Assembly (NCBI GenBank): GCA_024638225.1
Contig: JAHEKR010000001.1
Location: 1 to 51,632, forward strand
Length of the DNA: 51,632 nucleotides
Origin: Flavobacteriaceae bacterium
GTDB taxonomy: Bacteria; Bacteroidota; Bacteroidia; Flavobacteriales; Flavobacteriaceae
Direction: 5' to 3'
Part shown: positions 36,526 through 45,794 of the stretch, piece after piece
Layout of the letters: every line of letters starts with the position of its first letter
Numbering within the stretch: position 1 is the first letter of the stretch
Notes under the pieces: model-generated
What the model saw: only the letters and a program-made list of their open reading frames with translations
Told to the model about the DNA's origin: nothing
The model's database searches: none
Position numbers and translations under genes: made by a program

Positions 36526-37503
36526 TTATTTCTTTCGCTCAATGACATAACGTACCATTTCTTCTAGAGCGTCGCGAAATTCGTTCTTTGGAAAGCCGTG
36601 CAACTCCTTTATGGCTTTGTCTATATACGCATGCATCTGTGCCTGGGCATAGTCAAGACCTCCCTTTTCTTTCACAAATGAAATGATGGCTTTTACCCGT
36701 TTTTTGTTTTTGTTGTGGTGACGTACCGATTGCAACAACCACTTTTTATCCGAATCAGAAACGGAGTTGAGCACATGAATTAGCGGTAAGGTCATTTTCT
36801 TTTCACGGATATCAATTCCTGTCGGCTTTCCAATTTTGGTTTCCCCATAATCAAATAAGTCATCTTTAATTTGGAAAGCCATCCCAATATACTCACCAAA
36901 TAAACGCATTCTTGCCACCTCCTCGTCTGCAGCAAAAACTGACTTAGCACCCAAAGCGCAACAGGAAGCAATTAATGTAGCCGTCTTCTGTCGGATAATG
37001 TCTTTGTAAACTGATTCGTCTATATCCAAACGGCGCGCTTTTTCGATCTGTAACAATTCCCCCTGACTCATTTCACGAACAGCTACAGATATAATTTCAA
37101 GCAAATCAAAGTCCTTTTGGTCAATACACAACAGCAAGCCTTTCGACAGCAAATAATCGCCAACCAAAACCGCAATTTTATTTTTCCACAACGCATTAAT
37201 AGAGAAAAATCCGCGGCGCTCGTAACTTTCGTCCACTACATCGTCGTGAACCAAAGTAGCCGTATGAATAAGCTCAATGACGGAAGCAGCTCGATAGGTG
37301 CGATCGTTTATTTCACTTTTGCCAAGTAATTTGGCAACCAAAAAAACAAACATAGGGCGCATTTGCTTTCCCTTTCTGTTTACTATATAATAGGTAATTC
37401 TATTGAGTAAAGCCACGTTAGAACGCATAGATGAGGAAAATTTTTCCTCAAATAGCTCCATCTCTTTTGCAATGGGTTTTTTGAGCTGTTCTACGATTTT
37501 CAT
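36526..37503 (-). CDS. Trans-polyprenyl diphosphate synthase
   Basis: A 325-residue prenyl chain elongating enzyme that condenses isopentenyl diphosphate units, probably making the side chain of menaquinone. First aspartate-rich motif: LVHDDVVDESYERRG; second: FQIKDDLFDYGE; GKQMRP binds the diphosphate. ATG at 37503 (MKIVEQLKK) is chosen over a TTG at 37521. Chain length cannot be read reliably from the sequence. It follows rlmN by 59 bp and may be cotranscribed with the upstream genes. Confidence 0.93.
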   Translation of the reverse strand: MKIVEQLKKPIAKEMELFEEKFSSSMRSNVALLNRITYYIVNRKGKQMRPMFVFLVAKLLGKSEINDRTYRAASVIELIHTATLVHDDVVDESYERRGFFSINALWKNKIAVLVGDYLLSKGLLLCIDQKDFDLLEIISVAVREMSQGELLQIEKARRLDIDESVYKDIIRQKTATLIASCCALGAKSVFAADEEVARMRLFGEYIGMAFQIKDDLFDYGETKIGKPTGIDIREKKMTLPLIHVLNSVSDSDKKWLLQSVRHHNKNKKRVKAIISFVKEKGGLDYAQAQMHAYIDKAIKELHGFPKNEFRDALEEMVRYVIERKK

Positions 37504-37562
37504 TGGGACATAAAGATACAATAAAGCAATAATAACAGGACACTAAGTTGCTTCTTTTAAGA

Positions 37563-38609
37563 TTATGCGGTTGATTTATTTGCCAATTGTCCGCATGCAG
37601 CATCAATGTCCTTTCCACGTGAACGGCGTACGGTAACGGGAATTTGCTTACTGGTTAGCGCGTTGATGTACATATCTATGGAGGCGTTTGTAGCCTGCGC
37701 AAAAGCGTCATTCCCAACAGGGTTGTACTCGATAAGGTTGACTTTGGCAGGAGCACACGCACAAAAGCGCACCAATGCATCGGCGTCCTCAGCAGTATCG
37801 TTGATTCCTTTCCATACCACATACTCATAGGTAACGCGTGTTTTGGTTTTCGCATACCAGTATTGAATGGATTCCCGCAAACTAGCCAAGGGAAAATTTT
37901 CCGTAAAGGGCATGATGTTATTGCGGGTTTGTTCAACAGCACTGTGCAAAGAAACTGCAAGCTTAAACTTGGGGTATTCGTCGGCCATTTTTTTGATCAT
38001 TTTGGGAATACCCGATGTAGACACTGTAATGCGTTTTGGGGACATTCCCAAGCCTTCTGGGCTGGTGATTTTTTCGATCGCTTGCATCACATTGGAGTAA
38101 TTCATCATGGGCTCACCCATTCCCATAAAAACTATATTGGATAATGGGCGTTTGTAATGCTCTAGACTTTGGCTGTTTAGCATCGCTACTTGGTCAAAAA
38201 TCTCATCGGGATTTAAGTTGCGCATACGCTTGAGCTGAGCAGTAGCACAAAAGCTGCAATCAAGGCTGCAGCCTACCTGACTCGAAACACAAGCTGTAGA
38301 ACGCGTGTTGGTGGGTATCAATACAGACTCTACAATCTTACCATCGTGAAGCTGCACTGCGTTTTTCAGTGTTCCATCTTGGCTGCGTTGTACTTGAGCA
38401 TGGGCACTATGATTGATGGAAAAATGATTTGCCAACAAGACACGTAAATCTTTGGACAGATTGGTCATGTGGTCAAAGTCAACCACTGCTTTTTGCCACA
38501 ACCATTCGTATACTTGGTTGCCTCGAAATGCGGGCATCCCCTGGGAAACAAAAAAAGAGCGTAATTCTTCCTTAGTTAATCGACGAATATCTTGGCGATC
38601 GCCACTCAT
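37563..38609 (-). CDS. rlmN: Dual-specificity RNA methyltransferase RlmN
   Basis: A radical-SAM enzyme that methylates C2 of A2503 in 23S rRNA and of A37 in certain tRNAs. The 348 residues include the cluster-binding CSLDCSFCATAQ, the SAM-binding GMGEPMMNY, and the C-terminal conserved Cys in DIDAACGQL that carries the methylene intermediate. The N-terminal helical RNA-binding part begins LTKEELRSFFVSQG. It lies 6 bp after queA, consistent with an operon of RNA-modification genes. Confidence 0.97.
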   Translation of the reverse strand: MSGDRQDIRRLTKEELRSFFVSQGMPAFRGNQVYEWLWQKAVVDFDHMTNLSKDLRVLLANHFSINHSAHAQVQRSQDGTLKNAVQLHDGKIVESVLIPTNTRSTACVSSQVGCSLDCSFCATAQLKRMRNLNPDEIFDQVAMLNSQSLEHYKRPLSNIVFMGMGEPMMNYSNVMQAIEKITSPEGLGMSPKRITVSTSGIPKMIKKMADEYPKFKLAVSLHSAVEQTRNNIMPFTENFPLASLRESIQYWYAKTKTRVTYEYVVWKGINDTAEDADALVRFCACAPAKVNLIEYNPVGNDAFAQATNASIDMYINALTSKQIPVTVRRSRGKDIDAACGQLANKSTA

Positions 38610-38615
38610 CTGGAT

Positions 38616-39665
38616 TTATAAAATAAGCATCGCATCCCCGTAGGAGTAAAAGCGATACTTATGGCTAATTGCTTCTTCGTACGCCTGCTTGATAAAATCA
38701 TGTCCAGCAAAAGCAGATACCATCATCAATAATGTAGATTTTGGCAAGTGGAAGTTGGTGACCATCGCGTTTCCAATTTTAAAATCATAGGGTGGAAAGA
38801 TGAATTTATGTGTCCATCCTTGGTACGCATTTAATGTATCACTAGAGGAAACAGAGGATTCCAAAGCACGCATAGAGGTAGTACCTATGGCGCAAACACG
38901 GTTGCCGTTAGCCTTGGCGTTATTGACAATAGAAACTGCATGCTGTTCAATAGTTAGTTCTTCCGAATCCATCTTGTGCTTAGACAAATCTTCTACTTCG
39001 ACAGGGTTAAACGTACCTAAACCGACATGTAGAGTGATCTCAGCTAAGTCTACTCCCTTAATTTCTAAGCGCTTAAGTACATGTTTCGAAAAATGCAATC
39101 CAGCGGTTGGCGCAGCCACTGCACCCTCGTGTTTGGCATAAATGGTTTGGTAGCGTTCCCGATCAAATTCTTCTTCGGCACGTTTGATGTATTTTGGAAG
39201 CGGTGTTTGGCCGAGTTGTTTGAGCTTGTTCCGAAACTCATCGTAACTACCATCAAATAAAAAGCGAAGTGTTCTACCTCTTGATGTGGTATTGTCAATC
39301 ACTTCAGCAACCAGAGACTCGTCTTCTCCAAAATACAGTTTATTTCCAATTCTAATTTTACGGGCAGGGTCGACCAACACATCCCATAAGCGCTGTTCCT
39401 GGTTTAACTCGCGTAACAAAAACACTTCAATACGTGCTCCTGTTTTTTCTTTGTTTCCCATGAGTCGCGCAGGAAAAACCTTAGTGTTGTTTAACACCAT
39501 GACATCTCCTTCGTCAAAATAGCTTGTAATATCCTTAAATGTTTTGTGCTCAATGGTACCGGTTTCGCGGTGAAGGACCATGAGTTTTGACTCATCGCGG
39601 TGTTCGGCTGGGTGTTCGGCTAATAGATCTTCGGGAAGATCAAAGTTAAAGTGAGAGAGTTTCAT
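38616..39665 (-). CDS. queA: S-adenosylmethionine:tRNA ribosyltransferase-isomerase QueA
   Basis: A 349-residue enzyme that transfers the ribosyl group of SAM to 7-aminomethyl-7-deazaguanine in tRNA, forming epoxyqueuosine. Family segments: [50 protein letters not shown] and [19 protein letters not shown]. No other queuosine genes are in the window. A candidate promoter lies 20-50 bp upstream. Confidence 0.97.
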   Translation of the reverse strand: MKLSHFNFDLPEDLLAEHPAEHRDESKLMVLHRETGTIEHKTFKDITSYFDEGDVMVLNNTKVFPARLMGNKEKTGARIEVFLLRELNQEQRLWDVLVDPARKIRIGNKLYFGEDESLVAEVIDNTTSRGRTLRFLFDGSYDEFRNKLKQLGQTPLPKYIKRAEEEFDRERYQTIYAKHEGAVAAPTAGLHFSKHVLKRLEIKGVDLAEITLHVGLGTFNPVEVEDLSKHKMDSEELTIEQHAVSIVNNAKANGNRVCAIGTTSMRALESSVSSSDTLNAYQGWTHKFIFPPYDFKIGNAMVTNFHLPKSTLLMMVSAFAGHDFIKQAYEEAISHKYRFYSYGDAMLIL

Positions 39666-39685
39666 GTAAATTTTTTCAAGGCGCT

Positions 39686-39715
39686 AATATACTGCACCAG
39701 CATAGGGGTTGTCAA
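39686..39715 (-). promoter_or_regulatory. Candidate promoter of queA
   Basis: On the minus strand, TTGACA (39710-39715) and TATATT (39686-39691) are separated by 18 bases in the 62-bp gap between aroA and queA. This fits a generic primary-sigma promoter better than the Bacteroidota form (TATATTAG instead of TAnnTTTG). It would make queA-rlmN independently expressed from the aromatic operon. Confidence 0.4.
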
Positions 39716-39727
39716 GGATTTAGTCAA

Positions 39728-40957
39728 TTATTTATTATTCTCGACTAAAAAACCTAAAGATTCAAGATCTTCATAGAAGCTTGGGTATGATTTACTTACT
39801 ACATTGGCATCCTTAATGTGTATGGGAACACACAAAGCTAGTGGCGCAAATGCCATGGCCATTCGGTGGTCGTGGTAGGTATCTATGGCTACATCAGCAA
39901 CAATATCGCCTTTTCGAGCATCTAGATAAAGGCTGTCTTCCGTAACGCGAATAGACGCGCCTAGTTTGGTCAATTCATTGTCTAGAGCAACTAAGCGGTC
40001 TGTTTCTTTAATCTTGAGCGTGTGCAAACCAGTAAGCGTACAGGAAACACCTAACCCAAAGCAGGTAACTGCAATAGTTTGAGCAATATCGGGTGCTTTA
40101 ATTAAATCTAACGCAATATGCGATTGCACCTTGTCGGATTTCGTCAGTTTCAGCTTGTGTCCGTCAAAAGCAGCGGTCACACCCAATTGTGCATAAACAT
40201 CAACCAAAACACTGTCTCCCTGTAGGCTATCCACCATATAGCTGTTGATGGACACCTCTGCTTGAGCCGCTAGTGCGACCATACTAAAATGATAGGAAGC
40301 AGAGCTCCAATCCGACTCTACGGTTAGTGTTTTTGGTTCAATCTTATGTTGTGGAAAAATACGGATGCATTGACCTAAAAATGTTGTCTTAATACCAATG
40401 CGTTCTAGCAAAGCGCAGGTCATGTTGATGTAGGGTATAGATGTTATTTCCCCTTCAAGTTTAATCGACAATCCGTTTGGCAATTTTGGTGCAATCAACA
40501 TCAATGAAGTAATATACTGACTACTTACGTTTGCCGCCAGAGTAATTGTATCCGCGCTAATGGCTGTACCTGTAATTTTTAAAGGGGGATATCCCTCATT
40601 TTTGACATAGGAAATTTGAGCGCCCATAGCATTAAGAGCATCCACCAACAGTTTGATGGGACGCTCTTGCATCCTTTTCGAGCCGGTGAGCATTTTTTCC
40701 ACACCCGGAGTTGTGGCAAAATAAGAAGTCAAAAAGCGCATGGTGGTTCCTGCATGTCCAATATCAATCGTCTGGCCTTTAGAAGTAAGTCCACCTTGCA
40801 TGGCTTGCGTGTCATCTGAATTGGACAAGTTTTCCAACTTAAGTTCTGGGTATAGTGCTTGAAGAATTAACAGGCGATTGGATTCACTTTTAGAACCTGT
40901 TATTTGGCAGTTGCCCCAGAGCTCTTGGGTTGGATGTGTAAGACGAACTGTGCGCAT
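39728..40957 (-). CDS. aroA: 3-phosphoshikimate 1-carboxyvinyltransferase (EPSP synthase)
   Basis: The sixth step of the shikimate pathway, joining PEP to shikimate-3-phosphate. The 409 residues form the two-domain inside-out barrel fold. Motifs: ITGSKSESNRLLILQAL near the N-terminus, IDIGHAGTTMRFLTSYFA, the TGSKRMQERPI loop, LKIKETDRLVALDNEL, and DTYHDHRMAMAFAPLAL. The start shares one base with the stop of the MazG-like gene (TGATG). Location behind the DAHP synthase and prephenate genes puts it in the aromatic amino acid operon. Confidence 0.96.
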   Translation of the reverse strand: MRTVRLTHPTQELWGNCQITGSKSESNRLLILQALYPELKLENLSNSDDTQAMQGGLTSKGQTIDIGHAGTTMRFLTSYFATTPGVEKMLTGSKRMQERPIKLLVDALNAMGAQISYVKNEGYPPLKITGTAISADTITLAANVSSQYITSLMLIAPKLPNGLSIKLEGEITSIPYINMTCALLERIGIKTTFLGQCIRIFPQHKIEPKTLTVESDWSSASYHFSMVALAAQAEVSINSYMVDSLQGDSVLVDVYAQLGVTAAFDGHKLKLTKSDKVQSHIALDLIKAPDIAQTIAVTCFGLGVSCTLTGLHTLKIKETDRLVALDNELTKLGASIRVTEDSLYLDARKGDIVADVAIDTYHDHRMAMAFAPLALCVPIHIKDANVVSKSYPSFYEDLESLGFLVENNK

Positions 40958-41283
40958 CAGCGGAGCTTAGGATTGTTGTGGTGGCGGTCGTGGTCACGAG
41001 ATGCCTTTAGGTCTAGTTTTTTATCAAATGCTGCTTGCAAATCGGTATCGGTTTGATTGGCCAGACAAAGCAATACAAAAAGTACATCGGCCAATTCTTC
41101 GCCTAAGTCCTTGCCCTTGTCGCTTTCCTTTTCAGATTGCTCGCCATATCTACGTGCAATAATACGGGCTACTTCCCCTACCTCTTCAGTGAGTTGCGCC
41201 ATATTGGTCAACTCATTAAAGTAACGGACGCCGTGTTTCTCAATCCATGCATCAACGGCTTTTTGGGCATCTTGAATATTCAT
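40957..41283 (-). CDS. MazG-like nucleotide pyrophosphohydrolase
   Basis: A 108-residue all-alpha NTP pyrophosphatase of the MazG/dUTPase superfamily. It has the metal-binding pattern LTEEVGEVARIIARRYGE and DLGEELADVLFVLLCLAN, that is EExxE followed by ExxD. Members hydrolyse non-canonical or surplus nucleoside triphosphates; the actual substrate is unknown. It overlaps dtd (ATGA) upstream and aroA (one base) downstream, hence is tightly coupled to both. Confidence 0.9.
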   Translation of the reverse strand: MNIQDAQKAVDAWIEKHGVRYFNELTNMAQLTEEVGEVARIIARRYGEQSEKESDKGKDLGEELADVLFVLLCLANQTDTDLQAAFDKKLDLKASRDHDRHHNNPKLR

Positions 41284-41735
41284 AAGTCTTTGTTTTTTGA
41301 ATCGATGATAATCGTTACTGGACCATTGTTTGTCAAATCGATTTGCATATCAGCACCAAAAATACCGCTCTGTACGGGTTTTCCCATAAGCTGTTGGGCT
41401 TTTTCTAAAAATTGATTGTACAATGGGACGGCTGTTTCATGGTTTGCTGCCCGAATATAAGAAGGCCTGTTGCCTTTTTTGGTTTGCGCATAAAGCGTAA
41501 ACTGACTAACGACCAACAATTCGCCGGCAACATCCAGCACACTCTTGTTCATCACGGCGGCTTGGTCGTTGAATATACGCATATTGATGATTTTATTGAG
41601 TAGCCAATCAAGGTCTTCATTTGTATCGGACTGCGTAATGCCCAACAGCACCAGCAAACCGTGCCCAATGCTTGCCTCATGGGTTTTGTTAGCTGTTACT
41701 TTGGCTGACGATACACGTTGTAGGACGGCTCTCAT
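41280..41735 (-). CDS. dtd: D-aminoacyl-tRNA deacylase Dtd
   Basis: A 151-residue enzyme that removes D-amino acids, classically D-tyrosine, from mischarged tRNA. Start at ATG 41735 (MRAVLQRVSSAKV), which overlaps the rsgA stop as ATGA; the longer frame from 41744 is not needed. The active-site SQFTLYAQTKKGNRPSY and the cross-subunit NNGPVTIIIDS loop are both intact. It lies in the same transcription unit as Phe/Tyr biosynthesis genes. Confidence 0.96.
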   Translation of the reverse strand: MRAVLQRVSSAKVTANKTHEASIGHGLLVLLGITQSDTNEDLDWLLNKIINMRIFNDQAAVMNKSVLDVAGELLVVSQFTLYAQTKKGNRPSYIRAANHETAVPLYNQFLEKAQQLMGKPVQSGIFGADMQIDLTNNGPVTIIIDSKNKDL

Positions 41736-42679
41736 GAATCCCAAAAATCAGTTCGGTAATGCTGCTCATCGCCTTCAATCATCTGCACATAACTTTTGTA
41801 GCGCGATGCGGCTATTTCTCCTGTCTCAAGTGCAGCCTTGATGGCACATTTCGGCTCTTCAAGATGTAAGCAGTTGTTAAACTTACAGGCATCCTTCATG
41901 GAAAAAAATTCACGGAAGTAGTCACCCATTTCTTCCTTTTCCATGTGAACGACGCCAAACCCACGAATTCCAGGTGTATCGATGATACGTGCCCCAAAGT
42001 CCAAGTCATGCATTTCGGCAAATGTAGTGGTGTGTTGACCTTGTTGGTGCTGGGCAGAAATGTCTGCAGTCTTTATATTTAGTCCGGGTGCCAAAGCATT
42101 GACTAGAGTAGACTTGCCTACTCCACTGTGCCCAGAAAGCATACAGGTTTTGTCCTGCATCAATGTTTTTACTTTATCAAGATTTGTTTTGTGCAAAGCA
42201 GAAATTTCAAAACAAGTGTAGCTTATACTGCGGTACAGTTTCATCAAAGATTGCATTTGCTCTGTTTCAGCAGTTGTATAGCTGTCTTCTTTATTGAACA
42301 AAAGCAAAGTATCAATTTCGTAGGCTTCAGCGGTTGCTAAAAAACGATCGATAAAGGCTGGATAAGTAGGCGGATTGTTAATGGTAACCAACAAAAAAGC
42401 AGCGTCGATGTTAGCCGCGATTATGTGAATTTGCTTTGACAGATTCACCGACTTGCGCACGATGTAATTTTTACGGGCTTGGATATCGGTAATAACACCC
42501 TCTTGCCCGTCTTGAGTCTCTTTTAAAACAACCGCAACCACATCTCCAACAGCAACAGGATTGGTACTGGTTATTCCTTCTATTCGAAATTTACCCTTGA
42601 TACGACAGGGGATTAGATTCCCCTGAGCATCTTTTACGTGATACCAGCTTCCCGTTGATTTGTATACGACACCTGTCAT
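41732..42679 (-). CDS. rsgA: Ribosome small-subunit biogenesis GTPase RsgA
   Basis: A circularly permuted GTPase of 315 residues that helps mature the 30S subunit. An N-terminal OB fold (GVVYKSTGSWYHVKD) precedes the permuted G domain: G4 LLFNKED, G1 GHSGVGKSTLVNAL, and G3 IIDTPGIRGFG. The C-terminal zinc site reads CKFNNCLHLEEPKC. It sits 34 bp after the DAHP synthase gene and overlaps dtd, within the aromatic amino acid unit. Confidence 0.96.
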   Translation of the reverse strand: MTGVVYKSTGSWYHVKDAQGNLIPCRIKGKFRIEGITSTNPVAVGDVVAVVLKETQDGQEGVITDIQARKNYIVRKSVNLSKQIHIIAANIDAAFLLVTINNPPTYPAFIDRFLATAEAYEIDTLLLFNKEDSYTTAETEQMQSLMKLYRSISYTCFEISALHKTNLDKVKTLMQDKTCMLSGHSGVGKSTLVNALAPGLNIKTADISAQHQQGQHTTTFAEMHDLDFGARIIDTPGIRGFGVVHMEKEEMGDYFREFFSMKDACKFNNCLHLEEPKCAIKAALETGEIAASRYKSYVQMIEGDEQHYRTDFWDS

Positions 42680-42713
42680 GGAGCCAAATTAACGGATTTT
42701 TGGTTTACAGCCA

Positions 42714-43796
42714 TTAACCGTTTATAATCTCTTCTTGGTGATTGATAGATTCTTGATGGATGGCCTTAAAAATGCGAAGGATAAATTCCTCGCTTAAGCC
42801 TTTTTCGTCTCCATCCAAAATCATCTTGCCTAAGATCTCATTCCATCGCTTAGATTGCAAAACCGCCACATTGTGTGATTTTTTGAGTGCGCCAATTTCA
42901 TTGGCAACTTTCATACGCTTGCTAAGGCTCTCCAACAAGTTGGCGTCTATGACATCAATTTGTGTACGCATGGTATTGAGCTTGTTTTTGTATTCGGCAT
43001 CGTCGTCTGTTTCTTTACGAATTTTAAGATCTGACATCATCTGCACAAGGGTGTCGGGTGTGATTTGTTGGGCGGCATCACTCCAAGCATTGTCTGGATC
43101 CCAGTGGGACTCGACCATCAACCCATCGAAATTTAAATCCAGTGCGGTTTGGCAAATGTCTTGCAATATATCCCGACGTCCAGCAATGTGTGAAGGATCA
43201 CAAATCAGCGGCAGGTCAGGAAATCTATTTTGCAATTCAACAGCGATTTGCCACTCTGGATTGTTCCGGTACTTTGTTTTTTCATAAGTGGAAAATCCAC
43301 GGTGAATTACCCCTAAGTTTTTGATGTTGGCCGTGTACAAACGCTCAATACCACCAAGCCACAAAGACAAGTCTGGATTAACGGGGTTTTTGACCAATAC
43401 TATCTTTTCTGTTCCCTCTAGCGCATCCGCTATTTCCTGAACAATAAAAGGGCTAACGGTTGAGCGCGCACCAATCCATAAAATATCAATATCGTGCTCC
43501 AAAGCCAATTGAACATGGGCGCGATTGGCTACTTCTGTACAGGTCATTAAACCTGTTTCCTCTTTTACACGCTGCAACCATTTTAGACCAATAGCGCCAA
43601 CGCCTTCAAAATTTCCTGGGCGTGTACGGGGCTTCCATATTCCTGCTCGATAGGCAGTAACATCGGTGTCCTTGAGTTGATGAGCGATTTTAAGCACTTG
43701 TTCTTCGGTTTCAGCACTGCAAGGTCCTGCGATAACGAGTGGGTGGTCGAGCTCAAAATTATTGAGCCATTGACGCATGTTTGGATTGTTTTCCAT
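42714..43796 (-). CDS. Bifunctional DAHP synthase/chorismate mutase
   Basis: A 360-residue fusion. The N-terminal part (about 1-265) is a type I-beta 3-deoxy-7-phosphoheptulonate synthase, the entry step of aromatic biosynthesis: VIAGPCSAETEEQV, AYRAGIWKPRTRPGNFEG, LVKNPVNPD, CDPSHIAGRR. The C-terminal part (about 275-355) is an AroQ-type chorismate mutase helical bundle (MRTQIDVIDANLLESLSKRM, ...KRWNEILG). The mutase domain may give feedback control by prephenate, as described for related fusions. It lies 7 bp after tyrA. Confidence 0.95.
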   Translation of the reverse strand: MENNPNMRQWLNNFELDHPLVIAGPCSAETEEQVLKIAHQLKDTDVTAYRAGIWKPRTRPGNFEGVGAIGLKWLQRVKEETGLMTCTEVANRAHVQLALEHDIDILWIGARSTVSPFIVQEIADALEGTEKIVLVKNPVNPDLSLWLGGIERLYTANIKNLGVIHRGFSTYEKTKYRNNPEWQIAVELQNRFPDLPLICDPSHIAGRRDILQDICQTALDLNFDGLMVESHWDPDNAWSDAAQQITPDTLVQMMSDLKIRKETDDDAEYKNKLNTMRTQIDVIDANLLESLSKRMKVANEIGALKKSHNVAVLQSKRWNEILGKMILDGDEKGLSEEFILRIFKAIHQESINHQEEIING

Positions 43797-43803
43797 GGTT
43801 AAC

Positions 43804-44649
43804 TTATTTGTGTTCTAAAATTGTTTTTATTTTGTTTATTTCCTTCATTTCGGCCAGCAATTCCTCGTGAGCATCGGCAGCCAGTTTTTCTTTAAAAGCG
43901 TTCATATTCCTGATGTACTCATCTAGTGTTTCCAAAACGTTTTGTTTGTTTTGGGCAAAAATGGGCATCCACATTTCGGGTGAACTCTTGGCCAAGCGTA
44001 CCGTGGAGGCGAATCCACTACCGGCCATATCAAAGATGTTTTGTTCGTCGGTTTCTTTTTCCAACACGGTTTTGCCAAGCATAAAAGAGGTGATGTGCGA
44101 CAGGTGCGACACATAAGCAATGTGTTTGTCGTGCTCCACAGGATCCATCCTACGGATGATCATTCCCAACTGACCGAATAGCTTTTCTGCCCTGTCCAAC
44201 AGAGCATCATGGGTGAGTGCAGTCTCGCACAACATAATCGTTTTTCCTTTGTATAGCTCAGATACAGCAGCATCGGGGCCCGAGTGTTCGGTTCCTGCGA
44301 TTGGGTGTGCAGCCAAAAACTGATCGCGTTTTGGATGGTTTTTTACCGCTTGACAAATTGCCGATTTCGTAGAGCCAAAATCAATTACTAAGGTTTTTTC
44401 ACCCACAGCGTCTAAAATTTGGGGTAACAAATGCGCAATAGCTTCTACAGGTATAGAAACAAAAACCCAATCGGCATCTTGCAACTGGTGTAGATCACCT
44501 GTTTGGTGAATCAATCCCAAATCAAACGCACGCTTTAGGGTTGCTTCTTTTCGGCTGATGCCTTGCATCACTGCATCAGGGTACAAATGCTGTAGATCCA
44601 ACGAAAGAGAACCGTTCATCAAGCCAATACCAACAAAACTCACCTTCAT
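43804..44649 (-). CDS. tyrA: Prephenate dehydrogenase
   Basis: A 281-residue NAD(P)-dependent enzyme converting prephenate to 4-hydroxyphenylpyruvate, the tyrosine branch. Start at ATG 44649 (MKVSFVGIGLMNGSL), overlapping the aminotransferase stop as ATGA; the longer frame from 44697 runs inside the aminotransferase gene. The Rossmann loop is VGIGLMNGSLSL; FGSTKSAI, HPIAGTEHSGPDAA and HDKHIAYVSHLSH are family signatures, the last containing a catalytic-site His. Confidence 0.95.
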   Translation of the reverse strand: MKVSFVGIGLMNGSLSLDLQHLYPDAVMQGISRKEATLKRAFDLGLIHQTGDLHQLQDADWVFVSIPVEAIAHLLPQILDAVGEKTLVIDFGSTKSAICQAVKNHPKRDQFLAAHPIAGTEHSGPDAAVSELYKGKTIMLCETALTHDALLDRAEKLFGQLGMIIRRMDPVEHDKHIAYVSHLSHITSFMLGKTVLEKETDEQNIFDMAGSGFASTVRLAKSSPEMWMPIFAQNKQNVLETLDEYIRNMNAFKEKLAADAHEELLAEMKEINKIKTILEHK

Positions 44650-45794
44650 GATGCAATTCGTTTTAGCGCTTCGACAATTCGTTCTTCTGGCACGCATAGC
44701 GAAAAGCGGACATAGCCATTCCCTGCGCTTCCAAAAATAGTTCCGGGGGCAATAAAAATATGGTGTTCCTCTAACAAGTGGTCAATGTAGGCTTCACTGT
44801 CAAGTGCGTCTGTTGGAAGCTTCGCCCAAACAAACATTCCAGCCGTATCCCGTTCAAAGCTAGTCCCTAATGCTTCGGCAAGTTGCCAGACGCGTTTACG
44901 TCTTTTGCTATAGATTTGATTTATGGTGGAAAACCATGAGGGTCCTTGCTCAAGAGCAGCTATAGCTCCTTGTTGCAAACCATAGAACATACCCGAATCC
45001 ATGTTGCTTTTTACCTTTAACACGTCTTGTATGTGTGCTTGACTTCCACATACCATACCTACACGCCAACCAGCCATATTATAAGCCTTGCTTAGCGACT
45101 GTAACTCGAGGGCTACATCCTTAGCACCAAAGAACTGAAGTAGACTGAGCGGAGTTTTGTTAAGGATATGCGCATAAGGGTTGTCATTGACAAGTAAAAT
45201 ATCATGCGCTTTCGCAAAAGCAATCATTTCTTCTAGCGTCTTTTTGTCTGCTTTTGCACCTGTAGGCATATGCGGGTAATTGATCCACATCAATTTAACT
45301 CCTGATAAATCTTGCGCTTCAATTGCTGCTAAATCGGGTAGCCAGTCGGTATCCGCTGACAATGTATAGGGTACAGCACGTGCACCTACCAGTTCGGTAA
45401 CAGAAGCGTAGGTTGGGTATCCTGGATTGGGAATAAGCACACCGTCACCTTCGTTAAGAAATGCCATAGAAATGTGTATGATGCCTTCCTTGGATCCCAT
45501 TAATGGAAGTACTTCATGATCAGGATTAAGCGAAACCCCGAAAGCCGTCTGGTAATAATCGGAAATGCTTTGACGAAGCGCAGGTGTACCTTGGTAACTT
45601 TGGTATTTATGTGCGGTTGGATGCGTCACACTTTGGGTAAGCGCCTCCACCACGTTTTCAGGTGGAGCCAAATCGGGACTTCCAATACCCATGTTAATGA
45701 TGTCCTTTCCACTTGCGACAAGGTCACGCACTTCACGTAGCTTACGCGAAAAGTAGTATTCTTGGACGCTATTTAGTCGGTTTGCTGCTTTCAT
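44646..45794 (-). CDS. PLP-dependent aminotransferase, class I/II
   Basis: A 382-residue fold-type I aminotransferase. The PLP lysine lies in LQSLSKAYNMAGWRVGM (Lys in SLSKAY); NYPHMPTGA and VNDNPYAHI are the conserved cofactor-binding segments, and RFSLCVPEERI carries the C-terminal substrate-binding Arg. Its place between prephenate dehydratase and prephenate dehydrogenase suggests it transaminates phenylpyruvate and 4-hydroxyphenylpyruvate to Phe and Tyr; related sequences are often annotated as aspartate or LL-DAP aminotransferases. It overlaps pheA as ATGA. Confidence 0.9.
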   Translation of the reverse strand: MKAANRLNSVQEYYFSRKLREVRDLVASGKDIINMGIGSPDLAPPENVVEALTQSVTHPTAHKYQSYQGTPALRQSISDYYQTAFGVSLNPDHEVLPLMGSKEGIIHISMAFLNEGDGVLIPNPGYPTYASVTELVGARAVPYTLSADTDWLPDLAAIEAQDLSGVKLMWINYPHMPTGAKADKKTLEEMIAFAKAHDILLVNDNPYAHILNKTPLSLLQFFGAKDVALELQSLSKAYNMAGWRVGMVCGSQAHIQDVLKVKSNMDSGMFYGLQQGAIAALEQGPSWFSTINQIYSKRRKRVWQLAEALGTSFERDTAGMFVWAKLPTDALDSEAYIDHLLEEHHIFIAPGTIFGSAGNGYVRFSLCVPEERIVEALKRIAS